From Sphaerimonospora mesophila NBRC 14179 = JCM 3151 (GTDB lineage: Bacteria > Actinomycetota > Actinomycetes > Streptosporangiales > Streptosporangiaceae): a DNA stretch of 38,390 nucleotides. Made by a program: the position numbers and the translations under genes. The stretch is taken from assembly GCA_001552515.1 (NCBI GenBank), contig BCRI01000070.1, positions 1 to 38,390 of the forward strand, read 5' to 3'. Positions 23,900 to 32,928 of the stretch are shown piece after piece. The number at the start of each line of letters is the position of its first letter. Within the stretch, counting starts at the first letter, position 1. Under the pieces are notes generated by a model that did no database searches, had not been told where the DNA came from, and worked only from the letters and a program-made list of their open reading frames with translations.

Positions 23900-25435
23900 A
23901 TGGATTTCGACGGGGCCTACGACTTCATTGTGGTCGGTGCCGGCGCTGCCGGCAGCGTCATCGCGGCCCGCCTGAGTCAGGATCGGGATCGAAAGATCCT
24001 TTTGCTGGAGGCCGGTCCCTCCGACCTCAACCCCCTCATCTCCCGTCCGGCTTCTTGGCCGTTGTTGCTCGGCAGTGAGTTGGATTGGAGGTACCAAACC
24101 GTTCCGCAGGTCGCATTGAAAGGCAGACGCCTGGCGTGGCCGCGGGGCCGCGTGGTGGGCGGCTCTGGTTCGATCAACGCGATGGTGCACATCCGCGGCG
24201 CGATCTCGGACTTCGACGCCTGGGAGCGTTGGGGAGGTGAGACCTGGAACGCGAGGCACATGTTTCCGTACTTCGAGCGTCTGGAAGGATCGGCCGATAC
24301 ACCGGAGTACGGCCGCCTGCCCATCGCTGAGAACACCAGCCCACACCCTTTCGCCGCGGCTTTCGTGACGGCCGCTCAGAAACACGGCCTGCCGGATAAC
24401 CCGGACTTCAACTCGGGTCGGCAAGAAGGCGTTGGCCTCTATCGCATCACCCGTACCGCCGGCGGGCCCGACGTTCCGGCCCGCCGAGGCAATACCGCCT
24501 ACACCCATCTGCACTCGGCACTTGACCGACCGAATCTCACCTTGGTGACCGATGCCACCGTTCTTTGCGTTACCGTCGAGCACGGCCGTGCCGTCGGCGT
24601 GCGATTCCGGACCGGTGGCAAAGTGATGTCCGTTCGGTGCGCGGACGAGGTGGTTCTGTGTGCCGGCACGGTGGCCAGCCCGCAAATCCTCATGCTCAGC
24701 GGCATCGGACCGGCGGCCCACCTCAGGGCCGTGAACATTCCGGTCGCGGTCGACCTGCCTGGCGTCGGGGGCAACCTGCACGATCATATTCAGGTGTCTC
24801 TTGCGTACGACACCGTGGAGGGACATCCTGTCGCGGACTCTTCGAATCTCGGCGAAGCCGGTGGTTTCATTACCCTTTATCCGGACTCGCCGGCGCCTGA
24901 TCTGCAGCTTTCATTTGCTCCGATGAAGGATCTGAACAACGCTTCCCGGCTCGGTCACGGCTTCACGATCGGTCCGGCCGTCACCCGCCCGCGCAGTCGC
25001 GGGAGGTTGTCCCTTGCCTCCGCCGATCCAGACGAGCACCCATTGATAGACCCCGCCTATCTGACCGACCCAGCGGATCTCGATGTTCTGGTGGATGGCG
25101 TGCGGATGGCTTGCGACATAGCCGGCACCGACCCGCTGGCGCGGCTTGTCCGGGGAAAGCCATGGGGCGGCACCCTCAGCCGCGATGAAGTCCAGGAGTT
25201 CGTGCGGACAAACGCACAGACGCAGTTCCATCCGGTCGGCACGTGCCGAATCGGGTTCGGCGCGGAGGAGCCCGAAGCGGTCGTGGATCCGAGGCTGCGA
25301 GTGAAAGGACTGACCGGCCTACGTGTAGCCGACGCGTCAGTCATTCCAAGCATGGTCACCGGAAACATTCATTGCGCGGTGGCAGCGATAGCCGAGCGCG
25401 CGGCCGAGTTCATTCAAGAGGACAACACGAAATGA
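23900..25435 (+). CDS. GMC-family flavin oxidoreductase (choline dehydrogenase-like)
   Basis: A protein of 511 residues. FAD-binding DFIVVGAGAAGSVIAARL (8-25), LLEAGP, the GMC signature GRVVGGSGSINAMVHIRG, the second signature CAGTVASPQILMLSGIGP and the C-terminal catalytic HPVGTCRIG with VADASVIPSMVTGNIHCA. His in QFHPVG is the expected base; the usual second residue is the His or Asn of GNIH. It oxidises alcohols to carbonyls, here presumably a cyclitol hydroxyl. A small dyad CTTAG-AACT-CTAAG-like sequence lies in the 35-bp gap before it. Confidence 0.92.
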   Translation: MDFDGAYDFIVVGAGAAGSVIAARLSQDRDRKILLLEAGPSDLNPLISRPASWPLLLGSELDWRYQTVPQVALKGRRLAWPRGRVVGGSGSINAMVHIRGAISDFDAWERWGGETWNARHMFPYFERLEGSADTPEYGRLPIAENTSPHPFAAAFVTAAQKHGLPDNPDFNSGRQEGVGLYRITRTAGGPDVPARRGNTAYTHLHSALDRPNLTLVTDATVLCVTVEHGRAVGVRFRTGGKVMSVRCADEVVLCAGTVASPQILMLSGIGPAAHLRAVNIPVAVDLPGVGGNLHDHIQVSLAYDTVEGHPVADSSNLGEAGGFITLYPDSPAPDLQLSFAPMKDLNNASRLGHGFTIGPAVTRPRSRGRLSLASADPDEHPLIDPAYLTDPADLDVLVDGVRMACDIAGTDPLARLVRGKPWGGTLSRDEVQEFVRTNAQTQFHPVGTCRIGFGAEEPEAVVDPRLRVKGLTGLRVADASVIPSMVTGNIHCAVAAIAERAAEFIQEDNTK

Positions 25436-26463
25436 TGTCAACTGGACGCAAGACCCTGCGTTGGGGCGTGCTGGGCGCCACCTCCTACATCGGCACTCAC
25501 CTGATGCCCGCCATCTCGCAGACCGCCGGCTGCGAGCTGGTCGCCGTGGCCAGCCGCCCCGAGCGGTTTTCCCGCGCGGCTGAGGTCGGCCGGATACATG
25601 GTGCGACAGCACACCCGGACTACGGGTCGCTGATCGATGACCCACGGATCGACGTGGTCTATATCGCGCTTCCCAACAGCGACCACGTCGATTGGACTGT
25701 TCGTGCGTTGGAGAAAGGCAAGCATGTCCTCGTGGAGAAGCCCATGGCCATGGTCGAGGAGGGCTGTGTGCGCATCGAGGAGGCCGCCCGGAAATCCTCA
25801 CGAACGGTCATGGAAGCTTTCATGTACCGTTTCCACCCGCAACAGCGCCGTGCCGCCGAGCTTCTGCGCGCCGGCGTAATCGGCGAACTGCGGGTCGTCC
25901 GCGCCTGCTTCGCATTCGCCATCGAAGAAGGGAGTGGAAACATCCGGTTGGAGCCGTCACTGGGCGGTGGCGCCACCTGGGATGTCGGTTGCTACGCAGT
26001 GGACGTTCCGCTGCTCTTCTTCGGGCGGGCGCCGAGACAGGTGAACGCTCACTTCAGTTGTCGCCCGGGAGCCGAAGTGGAGACCAGCGCGGTTGCGACG
26101 ATGGACTTCGGCGATGGTCGCAGAGCGGTGCTCGACTACAGCATCGACTATGGACCTCGTGCTTGGTATGAGCTCCAGGGCACGCGGGGCACCATAACCG
26201 TGCGCAACGCGTGGGCCATGGCTGAGGAGAACGGCGAGATCACTGTTCTCACCGCGGACGGAGTCCGTGAAGAGACCATCTCCGCGGCGAATCACTATCG
26301 GCTTCAGGTGGCCTCCTTCGCGCAGGCCGTACGCGGCGACGGGCCACCTCACGTGACCCTTGCGGACTCCCGGCGTACTGCCAGGGTGGGAGCAGCGCTC
26401 GTCAGGTCCGCAGCGGCCGGCGGCGCCGGCGTGAGCCTGGATGATGAGACCGCTGTGCGATAG
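25432..26463 (+). CDS. Gfo/Idh/MocA-family oxidoreductase
   Basis: A protein of 343 residues. The N-terminal Rossmann domain begins LRWGVLGATSYIG, with ALPNSDH and the family motif EKPMA near residue 103. The C-terminal domain has GGGATWDVGCYAVD, typical of inositol- and sugar-dehydrogenase relatives. The second ATG at 25435 is equally usable. Overlaps the GMC stop by ATGA. A likely role is NAD(P)-linked oxidation or reduction, or epimerisation, of the cyclitol. Confidence 0.92.
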   Translation: MMSTGRKTLRWGVLGATSYIGTHLMPAISQTAGCELVAVASRPERFSRAAEVGRIHGATAHPDYGSLIDDPRIDVVYIALPNSDHVDWTVRALEKGKHVLVEKPMAMVEEGCVRIEEAARKSSRTVMEAFMYRFHPQQRRAAELLRAGVIGELRVVRACFAFAIEEGSGNIRLEPSLGGGATWDVGCYAVDVPLLFFGRAPRQVNAHFSCRPGAEVETSAVATMDFGDGRRAVLDYSIDYGPRAWYELQGTRGTITVRNAWAMAEENGEITVLTADGVREETISAANHYRLQVASFAQAVRGDGPPHVTLADSRRTARVGAALVRSAAAGGAGVSLDDETAVR

Positions 26464-26623
26464 TGAGGCCGGTTACATCTCGGTCACTCGCGCATGCGCC
26501 ATCTCTCTTGCGTGCCTGGACCGCCTGTATGAGGCCCCGGGACCGGATTGGCTCCGACCCGGGGGAAGCAAGCCCTCTTCGCACCGATCTCAGACCTTGA
26601 CCAGCAGAAAGCGGAGTCCTCTC

Positions 26624-27229
26624 TTGCGTGCCGAACTCACCCCCCGCCAGTCCCAATGCCTGCTCTTCGACTGGGACGGAACGCTGGTGGACAGCCAGCA
26701 GGCCAACTACTTGGCGATGGCCGGTGCGTTGGCCGCGGAGGGTGTGGAACTCGAGCAGGAATGGTTCGATGCCCGCACCGGGCTCTCCTCCGCGGAAATG
26801 ATCGGTGTCCTGGCGGAGGAACGAAATCTTCGCCTGTCCCGTCCCCTGGACCGGATCGTTGCTCATCGGGACGCCTTGTTCCTCAAGGAAGCCCACATGG
26901 TGCGTCCGCACCTGGAGGTGCTGGAAGTGGTCAACGCCATGCGCGATGTCGTGCCGATGGCCGTGGCCTCCGGCGGATCCCGCCGCATCATCGAAGCGAC
27001 CCTACGCCACCAGCCGTTCCGATACTTCTTCGACGCCCTCATCACCCGGGACGACGTGAAGCGTGGCAAGCCCGCCCCCGATATCTTTCTCCGAGCGGCC
27101 GAAGCGCTGGGGGTCGCTCCCTCCCGCTGCACCGTGTACGAGGACAGCGACGAGGGCATTACCGCAGCCCGCGCCGCCGGGATGACGGTAATCGACGTCC
27201 GGCCGTTCACCCGCCCCCCGAGGCCGTGA
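26624..27229 (+). CDS. HAD-superfamily phosphatase (beta-phosphoglucomutase-like subgroup)
   Basis: A protein of 201 residues from TTG 26624 with GGAG 7 bases upstream; an ATG at 26441 overlapping the previous gene would add 61 residues that do not resemble the family. Motif I DWDGTLVDS (nucleophile Asp), motif II AVASGGS, motif III Lys in KRGKPAPD and motif IV YEDSDEG are intact. The helical cap follows motif I. It probably removes the phosphate left on the cyclitol from sedoheptulose 7-phosphate, or acts as a phosphomutase. Confidence 0.88.
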   Translation: MRAELTPRQSQCLLFDWDGTLVDSQQANYLAMAGALAAEGVELEQEWFDARTGLSSAEMIGVLAEERNLRLSRPLDRIVAHRDALFLKEAHMVRPHLEVLEVVNAMRDVVPMAVASGGSRRIIEATLRHQPFRYFFDALITRDDVKRGKPAPDIFLRAAEALGVAPSRCTVYEDSDEGITAARAAGMTVIDVRPFTRPPRP

Positions 27230-27310
27230 CGCCGGAGAGGCCCGAGCCGAGGCATGTCCTTCATCCCCGCGACCTTGATCAGGGCGGCTTCCACACGGCT
27301 CTGGCGCCTT

Positions 27311-27982
27311 TCAGGAGTGGTGATCTCCGGAGCACACGACGATGGCGGTGAGGATGAGGTCGCGGTCGACCAGCCATCGGCCGGAAAAAGAGTCGAGCCG
27401 CGTGCCGTTCACGCGTGGGCCGGGAACCAGCAGCCGGGCCGAGAAAGTTTTCGATAACGGATCGAAAGCTATCGATGCCTCATGGAAGTCGAGCCACCGG
27501 CCGGTCAGCGGGAACCACGCCTTGTACACCGATTCCTTGGCGCTGAAGAGCATTCTGTCCCAGTGCACCTGCGGATGCCGGGAGCTGAGGCGGCGTAGCT
27601 CGGCCCGCTCCTCCGGGAGCGAGATCGCCTCCAGCGTGCCGTCGGGGATGGGTCCGTTCGGTTCCGCGTCGATGCCGATGGTCGACACCTCGGCCGAGGG
27701 ACCGAGGGCCGCGCCTCGATAGCCCTCGCAGTGCGTGATGCTGCCCACCACGCCCTGCGGCCACTGGGGTGCGCCCCGAAGCCCGGGAAGGATGGGGGAG
27801 GGGGGCAGGCCGAGTTCGCCCAGAGCCGTACGGACGCAGACCCGTGCTGTGGTGAACTCCCTGCGACGCTTGTCGACCGCACGCTCAATGGCTTTTTCCT
27901 CCTCCGGGAAGAGCGTCGCATCCGGCGGATCATGGAAGAGATCGGCCGCCACCACACAGCCGGGAAGAATGGTTTCGATCAC
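27311..27982 (-). CDS. Sfp/EntD-type 4'-phosphopantetheinyl transferase
   Basis: A protein of 223 residues. Motifs are RRREFTTARVCVRTALGELG, SITHCEGYRGAAL, IGIDAEP (the Mg-binding Asp and Glu) and LFSAKESVYKAWFPLTGRWL. It transfers phosphopantetheine from CoA to carrier proteins of polyketide, peptide or siderophore pathways. GTG start has AGGAGG with 6-base spacing. It converges on the HAD gene. No carrier-protein gene is present in the window, so it may serve a distant cluster. Confidence 0.92.
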   Translation of the reverse strand: MIETILPGCVVAADLFHDPPDATLFPEEEKAIERAVDKRRREFTTARVCVRTALGELGLPPSPILPGLRGAPQWPQGVVGSITHCEGYRGAALGPSAEVSTIGIDAEPNGPIPDGTLEAISLPEERAELRRLSSRHPQVHWDRMLFSAKESVYKAWFPLTGRWLDFHEASIAFDPLSKTFSARLLVPGPRVNGTRLDSFSGRWLVDRDLILTAIVVCSGDHHS

Positions 27983-28216
27983 ACCCGCCTCCTGACGAGG
28001 ATTTCTGCTCTCTTCACGTGTCGCTCCATGGCCGATCCGGGTGGCCGACTCGTCGGTGATCTACTGGCATCTGTTGGTCTATCAGACGGCTTGCGGCAAT
28101 GACGTTACCTGGGGGAGGATCATCCCCTACGACCCCGAGTGATGGAGCGCATTCGCGTGCCGTCGTCGGCCGGACAAACTTCGCAGCTTGACAAACAAGG
28201 AATACAGGAGGCTGCG

Positions 28217-29590
28217 GTGCAGCCACAGGAGACTATCGAACGGTTCGGATACCGCCAGGAATTACGGCGTGGTATCGGCCTGGCCGATATGGTGTTCTAC
28301 GGTCTGATCTTCATGGTGCCGATCGCACCATTTGCGATCTTCGGTGACGTCTACCATGTCTCGAAGGGCATGCCCGCGCTGGCGTACCTGATCGGGATGG
28401 TCGCGTTGCTGTTCACCGCGGCGTCCTACGCGCAGATGGTCAAGGCCTTCCCCCTGTCCGGCTCCGTCTACAACTACGCGGGCCGCGGCATCGCGCCCCC
28501 GGTCGGTTTCATGACCGGCTGGGCGATCCTGCTCGACTACATCCTCGCCCCCACGCTGCTCTACCTGATGGCGTCGATCGCGATGAACGCCACCGTCCCG
28601 GCGGTGCCGGTGTGGGCGTGGCTGATCATGTTCGTGGTCGTCAACACCGTGATCAATCTGCGCGGCATCCGGATGACGGTCTCGCTCACCAAGGCGATGA
28701 TCGTCGCACAGCTGATCGTCCTGGCCCTGTTCCTCCTGGTCGGCGTGTGGGCGATCACGCAGGGGAAGGGCCACGGCTTCAGCCTCGATCCGCTGTTCAA
28801 CTCCGAGACCTTCTCCTGGCCGCTGGTGTTCGGCGCGGTCTCCTTCGCGGTCCTGTCCTTCCTCGGCTTCGACGGCATCAGCCTGCTGGCCGAGGAGTCC
28901 AAGGGCGGCTCGGCCCAGGTCGCCAGGGCGATGCGGCTGGCGCTCGCCCTGGCCGGCGTGCTGTTCATCACCCAGGTGTGGGTCGCCGCGCTGCTGGTGC
29001 CCGACCCGGCGGCACTGCTGGCCGATGGAGATCACAGCAGGGCGTTCTTCGACGTCGCCGCGGTCGCGGGCGGCAGTTGGCTGGCGAACCTCACGTCGAT
29101 CGCGACCGCGATCTCCTGGGGCCTGGCCAACACGATGGTCGCGCAGGTCGGCGTGTCCCGCCTGCTCTACGCGATGGCGCGCGACCGGCAGCTGCCGGCC
29201 TTCCTGGCGAAGGTGTCGGTCAAGCACTCCGTGCCGGCCAACGCCACCATGCTCGTCGCCGCGCTGTCGGTGGTGCTGGGGGTGTGGATGGCCAACATCG
29301 ATGACGGCGTGAACCTGCTCGTCAGCCTCATCAACATGGGCGCGCTGATCGCCTTCGTGGTCCTGCACGTGGCCGTTATCGTCCATTACGTGGTCCGACG
29401 GCGATCGACCGACCTGTGGTCCCATCTGATCATGCCCTTGATCGGCGTGACGATCCTCATCTACGTAGTGATCAACGCCAGCATCCTGGCCCAGCGGCTG
29501 GGGTTGATCTGGCTGGGCATCGGCGCGCTGATCTTGATCATTCTGTACGCTCTGGGCCGCCGCCCCAACCTGTCCGGCCTAACGGAGTAA
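28217..29590 (+). CDS. APC-superfamily amino acid/amine permease
   Basis: A protein of 457 residues from GTG 28217, preceded by AGGAGG; an upstream start at 28139 is less likely. About 12 hydrophobic segments. The family signature includes GIGLADMVFYGLIFMVPIAP, a Gly-rich break in helix 1, and FPLSGSVYNYAGRGI (the cation-binding region). FGFDGISLLAEESKGG-like sequence (FLGFDGISLLAEE) marks helix 6. The substrate is unknown. The 28000-28216 gap carries no gene. Confidence 0.9.
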   Translation: MQPQETIERFGYRQELRRGIGLADMVFYGLIFMVPIAPFAIFGDVYHVSKGMPALAYLIGMVALLFTAASYAQMVKAFPLSGSVYNYAGRGIAPPVGFMTGWAILLDYILAPTLLYLMASIAMNATVPAVPVWAWLIMFVVVNTVINLRGIRMTVSLTKAMIVAQLIVLALFLLVGVWAITQGKGHGFSLDPLFNSETFSWPLVFGAVSFAVLSFLGFDGISLLAEESKGGSAQVARAMRLALALAGVLFITQVWVAALLVPDPAALLADGDHSRAFFDVAAVAGGSWLANLTSIATAISWGLANTMVAQVGVSRLLYAMARDRQLPAFLAKVSVKHSVPANATMLVAALSVVLGVWMANIDDGVNLLVSLINMGALIAFVVLHVAVIVHYVVRRRSTDLWSHLIMPLIGVTILIYVVINASILAQRLGLIWLGIGALILIILYALGRRPNLSGLTE

Positions 29591-29614
29591 CGGAGCAAGG
29601 GAGCCCCCCACATC

Positions 29615-30253
29615 ATGAACCGGCCGCCGCTTCATCAGGAGCTGTACCTCATCGCCCACGACGACGATGGCAAGCCGCTCATCCAACGGCCGTCCCTGCG
29701 CCTTGGACTTGCCGGCGCGGTGCTGCTCGATCTCACGCTGAGCGGCCGGCTCAACGTCACCCAGGGTCAGCTCGCCGTCTACGATCGCAACCCCATCGGC
29801 GACACCGTCGCCGACACCCTCATCCCCGCGATCCTGAACGACCGGGCCAACCGCGACCTCAAGGTCTGGATCAAGCAGATCGCCGAGGACATCTACGACC
29901 GCACCTGCGGAAGCCTGGTCGCCGCCGGCCTTCTCACCAAGGTGACCAGGCGCCGCCTGGGCATGCTCGCGCAGACCCGTTACCAGCCCGTCGACACCGC
30001 CCCGGCCGTACGCGCGCGTGCCGGGGTGCGGGCCGCCGCCGACGGCCGGGAGACGCCGGACAGCCACTGCGCCGCGCTGTGCGGGCTGGTCGGCGTGCTG
30101 CACCTGGAGTCGGCGCTCTACATCGACCAGCCGTCGAGCCAGCTCATCGGCCGCCTGCGCACCATCGCGGGGGAGCATTCACGGCCGGTCCAGGAGATCG
30201 TCCAGACGGTCGACACGCTCGTCGGCGAGGCCGCCGTCGCCATCTATCGATGA
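29615..30253 (+). CDS. GOLPH3/VPS74 (GPP34) family protein
   Basis: A protein of 212 residues. It opens LHQELYLIAHDDDGKPLIQR and continues LRLGLAGAVLLDLTLSGRLN, the bacterial version of the phosphoinositide-binding Golgi protein family; NRDLKVWIKQIAEDIY and AAGLLTKV follow. Bacterial members have no established function. 24 bp downstream of the APC gene and probably co-transcribed. Confidence 0.9.
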   Translation: MNRPPLHQELYLIAHDDDGKPLIQRPSLRLGLAGAVLLDLTLSGRLNVTQGQLAVYDRNPIGDTVADTLIPAILNDRANRDLKVWIKQIAEDIYDRTCGSLVAAGLLTKVTRRRLGMLAQTRYQPVDTAPAVRARAGVRAAADGRETPDSHCAALCGLVGVLHLESALYIDQPSSQLIGRLRTIAGEHSRPVQEIVQTVDTLVGEAAVAIYR

Positions 30254-30289
30254 GGGTCTCCGCCGCGTCCGGGGCCGGGAGGATCAGAC

Positions 30290-30952
30290 TCAGGGCAGTT
30301 CGGCGAACCGTTCCACCTGTTCCGTCCGGCCGGAGACGATGATGACGTCGCCGTAGCCGAGCTCGGTGTCGGCGGTGGCGTAGGTGAACTCCTCACCCGG
30401 GCTCTTGACCGCGACGACCGTCACGCCGTGCTTGCGGCGCAGGTTCGACTCGCCCAGCGGGACGCCCACGTACTCCTTCGGCGGGCGGGTCTTGACGAGG
30501 GCGAAGTTCTCGTCGACCTCGACGTAGTCGAGCATCCTGCCGCTGACCATGTGCGCGACGCGCTCGCCCATGTCGTGCTCGGGGAAGACCACGTGGTGGA
30601 CGCCGATCCTGCTGAGGATCTGGCCGTGCTGACGGCTGACCGCCTTCGCCCAGATGTCGTCGATCTCCAGCTCCACCATCAGCGAGGCGGTCAGAATGCT
30701 CGCCTCCAGGTCGCCGCCGATGGCCACCACGGCCCGATAGAAGTCGGGCACGCCGAGTTGGCGCAGCGCCTCGATGTCGGTGGAGTCGGCCGTGACCACG
30801 TGGGTGATGTGCCCGGCCAGGTTCTGCACGACCTTGGGCCTGCGGTCGATGGCGAGCACCTCGGTGCCGCGCCGGGTGAGCTCCAATGCGAGTGACGTGC
30901 CGAAACGGCCGAGTCCGACCACGACGACCGGCTCGCTTGTCCTGTCAGCCAA
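30290..30952 (-). CDS. trkA: Trk/Ktr potassium-uptake regulatory subunit (RCK)
   Basis: A protein of 220 residues: RCK-N domain with VVVVGLGRFGTSLALELTRR (NAD/ATP-binding Gly-rich loop) and DSTDIEALRQLGVPDF, then a RCK-C domain (FALVKTRPPKEYVGVPLGES...GYGDVIIVSG). It gates the TrkH/KtrB channel encoded immediately upstream. It starts at a TTG overlapping the trkH stop by 8 bp, with AGGAG upstream. Confidence 0.93.
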   Translation of the reverse strand: MADRTSEPVVVVGLGRFGTSLALELTRRGTEVLAIDRRPKVVQNLAGHITHVVTADSTDIEALRQLGVPDFYRAVVAIGGDLEASILTASLMVELEIDDIWAKAVSRQHGQILSRIGVHHVVFPEHDMGERVAHMVSGRMLDYVEVDENFALVKTRPPKEYVGVPLGESNLRRKHGVTVVAVKSPGEEFTYATADTELGYGDVIIVSGRTEQVERFAELP

Positions 30953-32303
30953 CGATGATCCGCTCCTCGGGTAGTTCGTAACGCCTGGTCCGCTCCTTCA
31001 ACGCGAGCGCGGAGCCGAAGGTCAGCGGCCCGATCCTGCCCACGAACATGAGCAGGACGAGCAGCGCGTGCCCGGCCGGGGCGATGTCGGAGGTGATGCC
31101 GGTGGACAGGCCGCACGTGGTGAACGCCGAGACGACCTCGAACATTACCTGGTCCAGATTGTGCGGCGTCAGCACGAGCAGGATGTAGGTGGCGATCACG
31201 ATCACGGTCACGCTGATCACGGCGATCGTGACGGCCTGGCGCTGCGCCGACTCGGGCAGCCGCCGGTGACCGATGTTGACGTGGGTCTCCCCGCGCAGCT
31301 CGGACCAGATGGTGAAGGCCAGCAGACCGAACGTGGTGACCTTGATCCCGCCCGCCGTGCCGGCGCTGCCGCCGCCGATGAACATCAGCAGGTCCATGGT
31401 CAGCCAGCTCGACGGGTACATCTGTGAGACGTCCAGGCTGTTGAACCCCGCGGAACGGGGCATCACGGCGGCGAAGAATCCGGCCAGCATCCGGTCGGAC
31501 TCGTCCAGCGCTCCCAGCGTGTGGGGGTTGCTCCACTCGGTGCCGAGCAAGATCAGGGTGCCCAGCGGCAGCAGCGCCGCGGTGACCGCCAGCGTGATCC
31601 TGGTCAGCACCGTCCATCTGCTAGGACGCCGCCAGCAGCGGAGCAGTTCGAACACCACCGGGTAGCCGAGCCCGCCCACGATCACCGCGGCGGCGATCGT
31701 CAGGCAGATCCACGGATCGGTCACGAACCGCATCAGGCTGTCCGGCCACAGGGTCACCCCGGCGTTGTTGAACGCGGAGACGGCGTGGAAGACCCCGAGG
31801 TAGGCCGCCCGGCCGAGCGGCTCGCCGTACCCTGTGGCGAACCGCAGCGTGAGGATGGTCGCCACGATCGCCTCGGAGGCGAGGCTGAACAGCACGACCC
31901 GGCGCAGCAGGCGCCGGACGTCCGACATGCCGAAGGCCTTCCGCTCCTCCTGGGCGAACAACCGGGCGCGCAGGCCCAGCCGGCCGGAGACGAGCACGGT
32001 GAACAGGGAGGCCAGGGTCATGATGCCGAGCCCCCCGATCTGGATCAGCAGGCCGATCACGACCTTGCCGAACACCGACCAGTGCGCCGACAGGTCGACG
32101 ACGGCCAGACCGGTCACGCACACCGACGAGGTGGCGGTGAACAGGGCGGTGAGCCAGCCCGCCGACTCACCCGACTCGGTCGCGAACGGCAGGGCCAGGG
32201 CCGCGGTACCGAGCAGTACGGCGACGCCGAAGGCCGTCACGATCATCTGAGCCGGATGCTGGAACCCGCCCAGGACGGCCGACGCCCGTCTGGTCCGCCT
32301 CAT
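30945..32303 (-). CDS. trkH: Trk/Ktr potassium transporter, membrane subunit
   Basis: A protein of 452 residues with repeated membrane-pore-membrane units. Selectivity-filter-like loops read TSSVCVTGLAV, NNAGVTLW, MPRSAGFNSLD and FTTCGLSTGIT, each with the central Gly. KtrB-like length. Overlaps trkA, forming a two-gene operon for K+ uptake. Confidence 0.93.
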   Translation of the reverse strand: MRRTRRASAVLGGFQHPAQMIVTAFGVAVLLGTAALALPFATESGESAGWLTALFTATSSVCVTGLAVVDLSAHWSVFGKVVIGLLIQIGGLGIMTLASLFTVLVSGRLGLRARLFAQEERKAFGMSDVRRLLRRVVLFSLASEAIVATILTLRFATGYGEPLGRAAYLGVFHAVSAFNNAGVTLWPDSLMRFVTDPWICLTIAAAVIVGGLGYPVVFELLRCWRRPSRWTVLTRITLAVTAALLPLGTLILLGTEWSNPHTLGALDESDRMLAGFFAAVMPRSAGFNSLDVSQMYPSSWLTMDLLMFIGGGSAGTAGGIKVTTFGLLAFTIWSELRGETHVNIGHRRLPESAQRQAVTIAVISVTVIVIATYILLVLTPHNLDQVMFEVVSAFTTCGLSTGITSDIAPAGHALLVLLMFVGRIGPLTFGSALALKERTRRYELPEERIIVG

Positions 32304-32323
32304 CGCGGCGACTCCCTCGGGTC

Positions 32324-32350
32324 TAGGGTCACCAGAGGATTATGACCCTA
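32324..32350. promoter_or_regulatory. Inverted repeat upstream of trkH
   Basis: TAGGGTCA (32324-32331) and TGACCCTA (32343-32350) with an 11-base spacer, centred about 34 bases before the trkH start. Possible operator for the potassium operon; no regulator can be named. Confidence 0.4.
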
Positions 32351-32429
32351 TGCGCAGAACGCCACCGCCGGTGCCGAGCGCCGGTGATCAGACTCCGCCG
32401 TGCTCGGATATCGCTCAGATGTCGCGCGC

Positions 32430-32828
32430 TCAGATGTCGATGGTGCGGTGGTCCCGCCGGAGCGGATGATCTTCGGGGATCTGGACGAGCACGATCGGCG
32501 TGCCGTCCGGGTCCTCGATCCACATCTCGATCAGCCCCCAGGGCTCCGTCCTGGGCGGGCGCCGTACGGGAACCCCGGCGGCGACCAGCCGGCGATGTTC
32601 GGCCTCGACGTCCCTGACCTGGAGCCAGATCTGGAGATGGGCCCCGCGTGAGCCGTCCGAGCGCCCGGAGACCTCGAGGAACCCCTGTCCGAGAAAGAAC
32701 ACCACACCGGGGTCGTCGGCCGGGCCGAACTCGCGATACACCGCCAGCCCGAGCACGTCGCGGTAGAACGAGCGGCTGACGTCCGGATCGGCCGGGCGCA
32801 GGAGCATCCGGCTGCTGAGCACTTCCAT
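32430..32828 (-). CDS. VOC/glyoxalase-like protein
   Basis: A protein of 132 residues, one VOC module pair: MLLRPADPDVSRSFYRDVLG, HLQIWLQVRDVEAEHRRLVA and EMWIEDPDGTPIVLVQ. Metal ligands are plausibly the His of HLQ and the Glu of IEMW. The reaction is unknown. A good AGAGGGGG site precedes the ATG. Divergent from the PPOX-like gene. Confidence 0.88.
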   Translation of the reverse strand: MEVLSSRMLLRPADPDVSRSFYRDVLGLAVYREFGPADDPGVVFFLGQGFLEVSGRSDGSRGAHLQIWLQVRDVEAEHRRLVAAGVPVRRPPRTEPWGLIEMWIEDPDGTPIVLVQIPEDHPLRRDHRTIDI

Positions 32829-32928
32829 TCGGCCCCCTCTGAACGATGTGTGATGATCGTGCCTGGATCGGGCATGCGCAGGGAAGACGAAGACAGCCCG
32901 AATCGGCGGCGATCATCGGGAGGTACCC

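Noticed and set aside
26441-26623. N-terminal extension of the HAD protein
   Set aside because: These 61 residues overlap the previous gene and do not resemble HAD proteins; the TTG at 26624 has a better-placed ribosome-binding site.
18514-28216. Genomic island with attL/attR at tRNA-Lys
   Set aside because: No repeat of the tRNA 3' end was seen at the far side and there is no integrase in the window.
31505-31535. Third CelR-type operator within trkH
   Set aside because: It reads CAGCGCTCCCAG and lacks the complementary left half, so it is only a half-match inside coding sequence.
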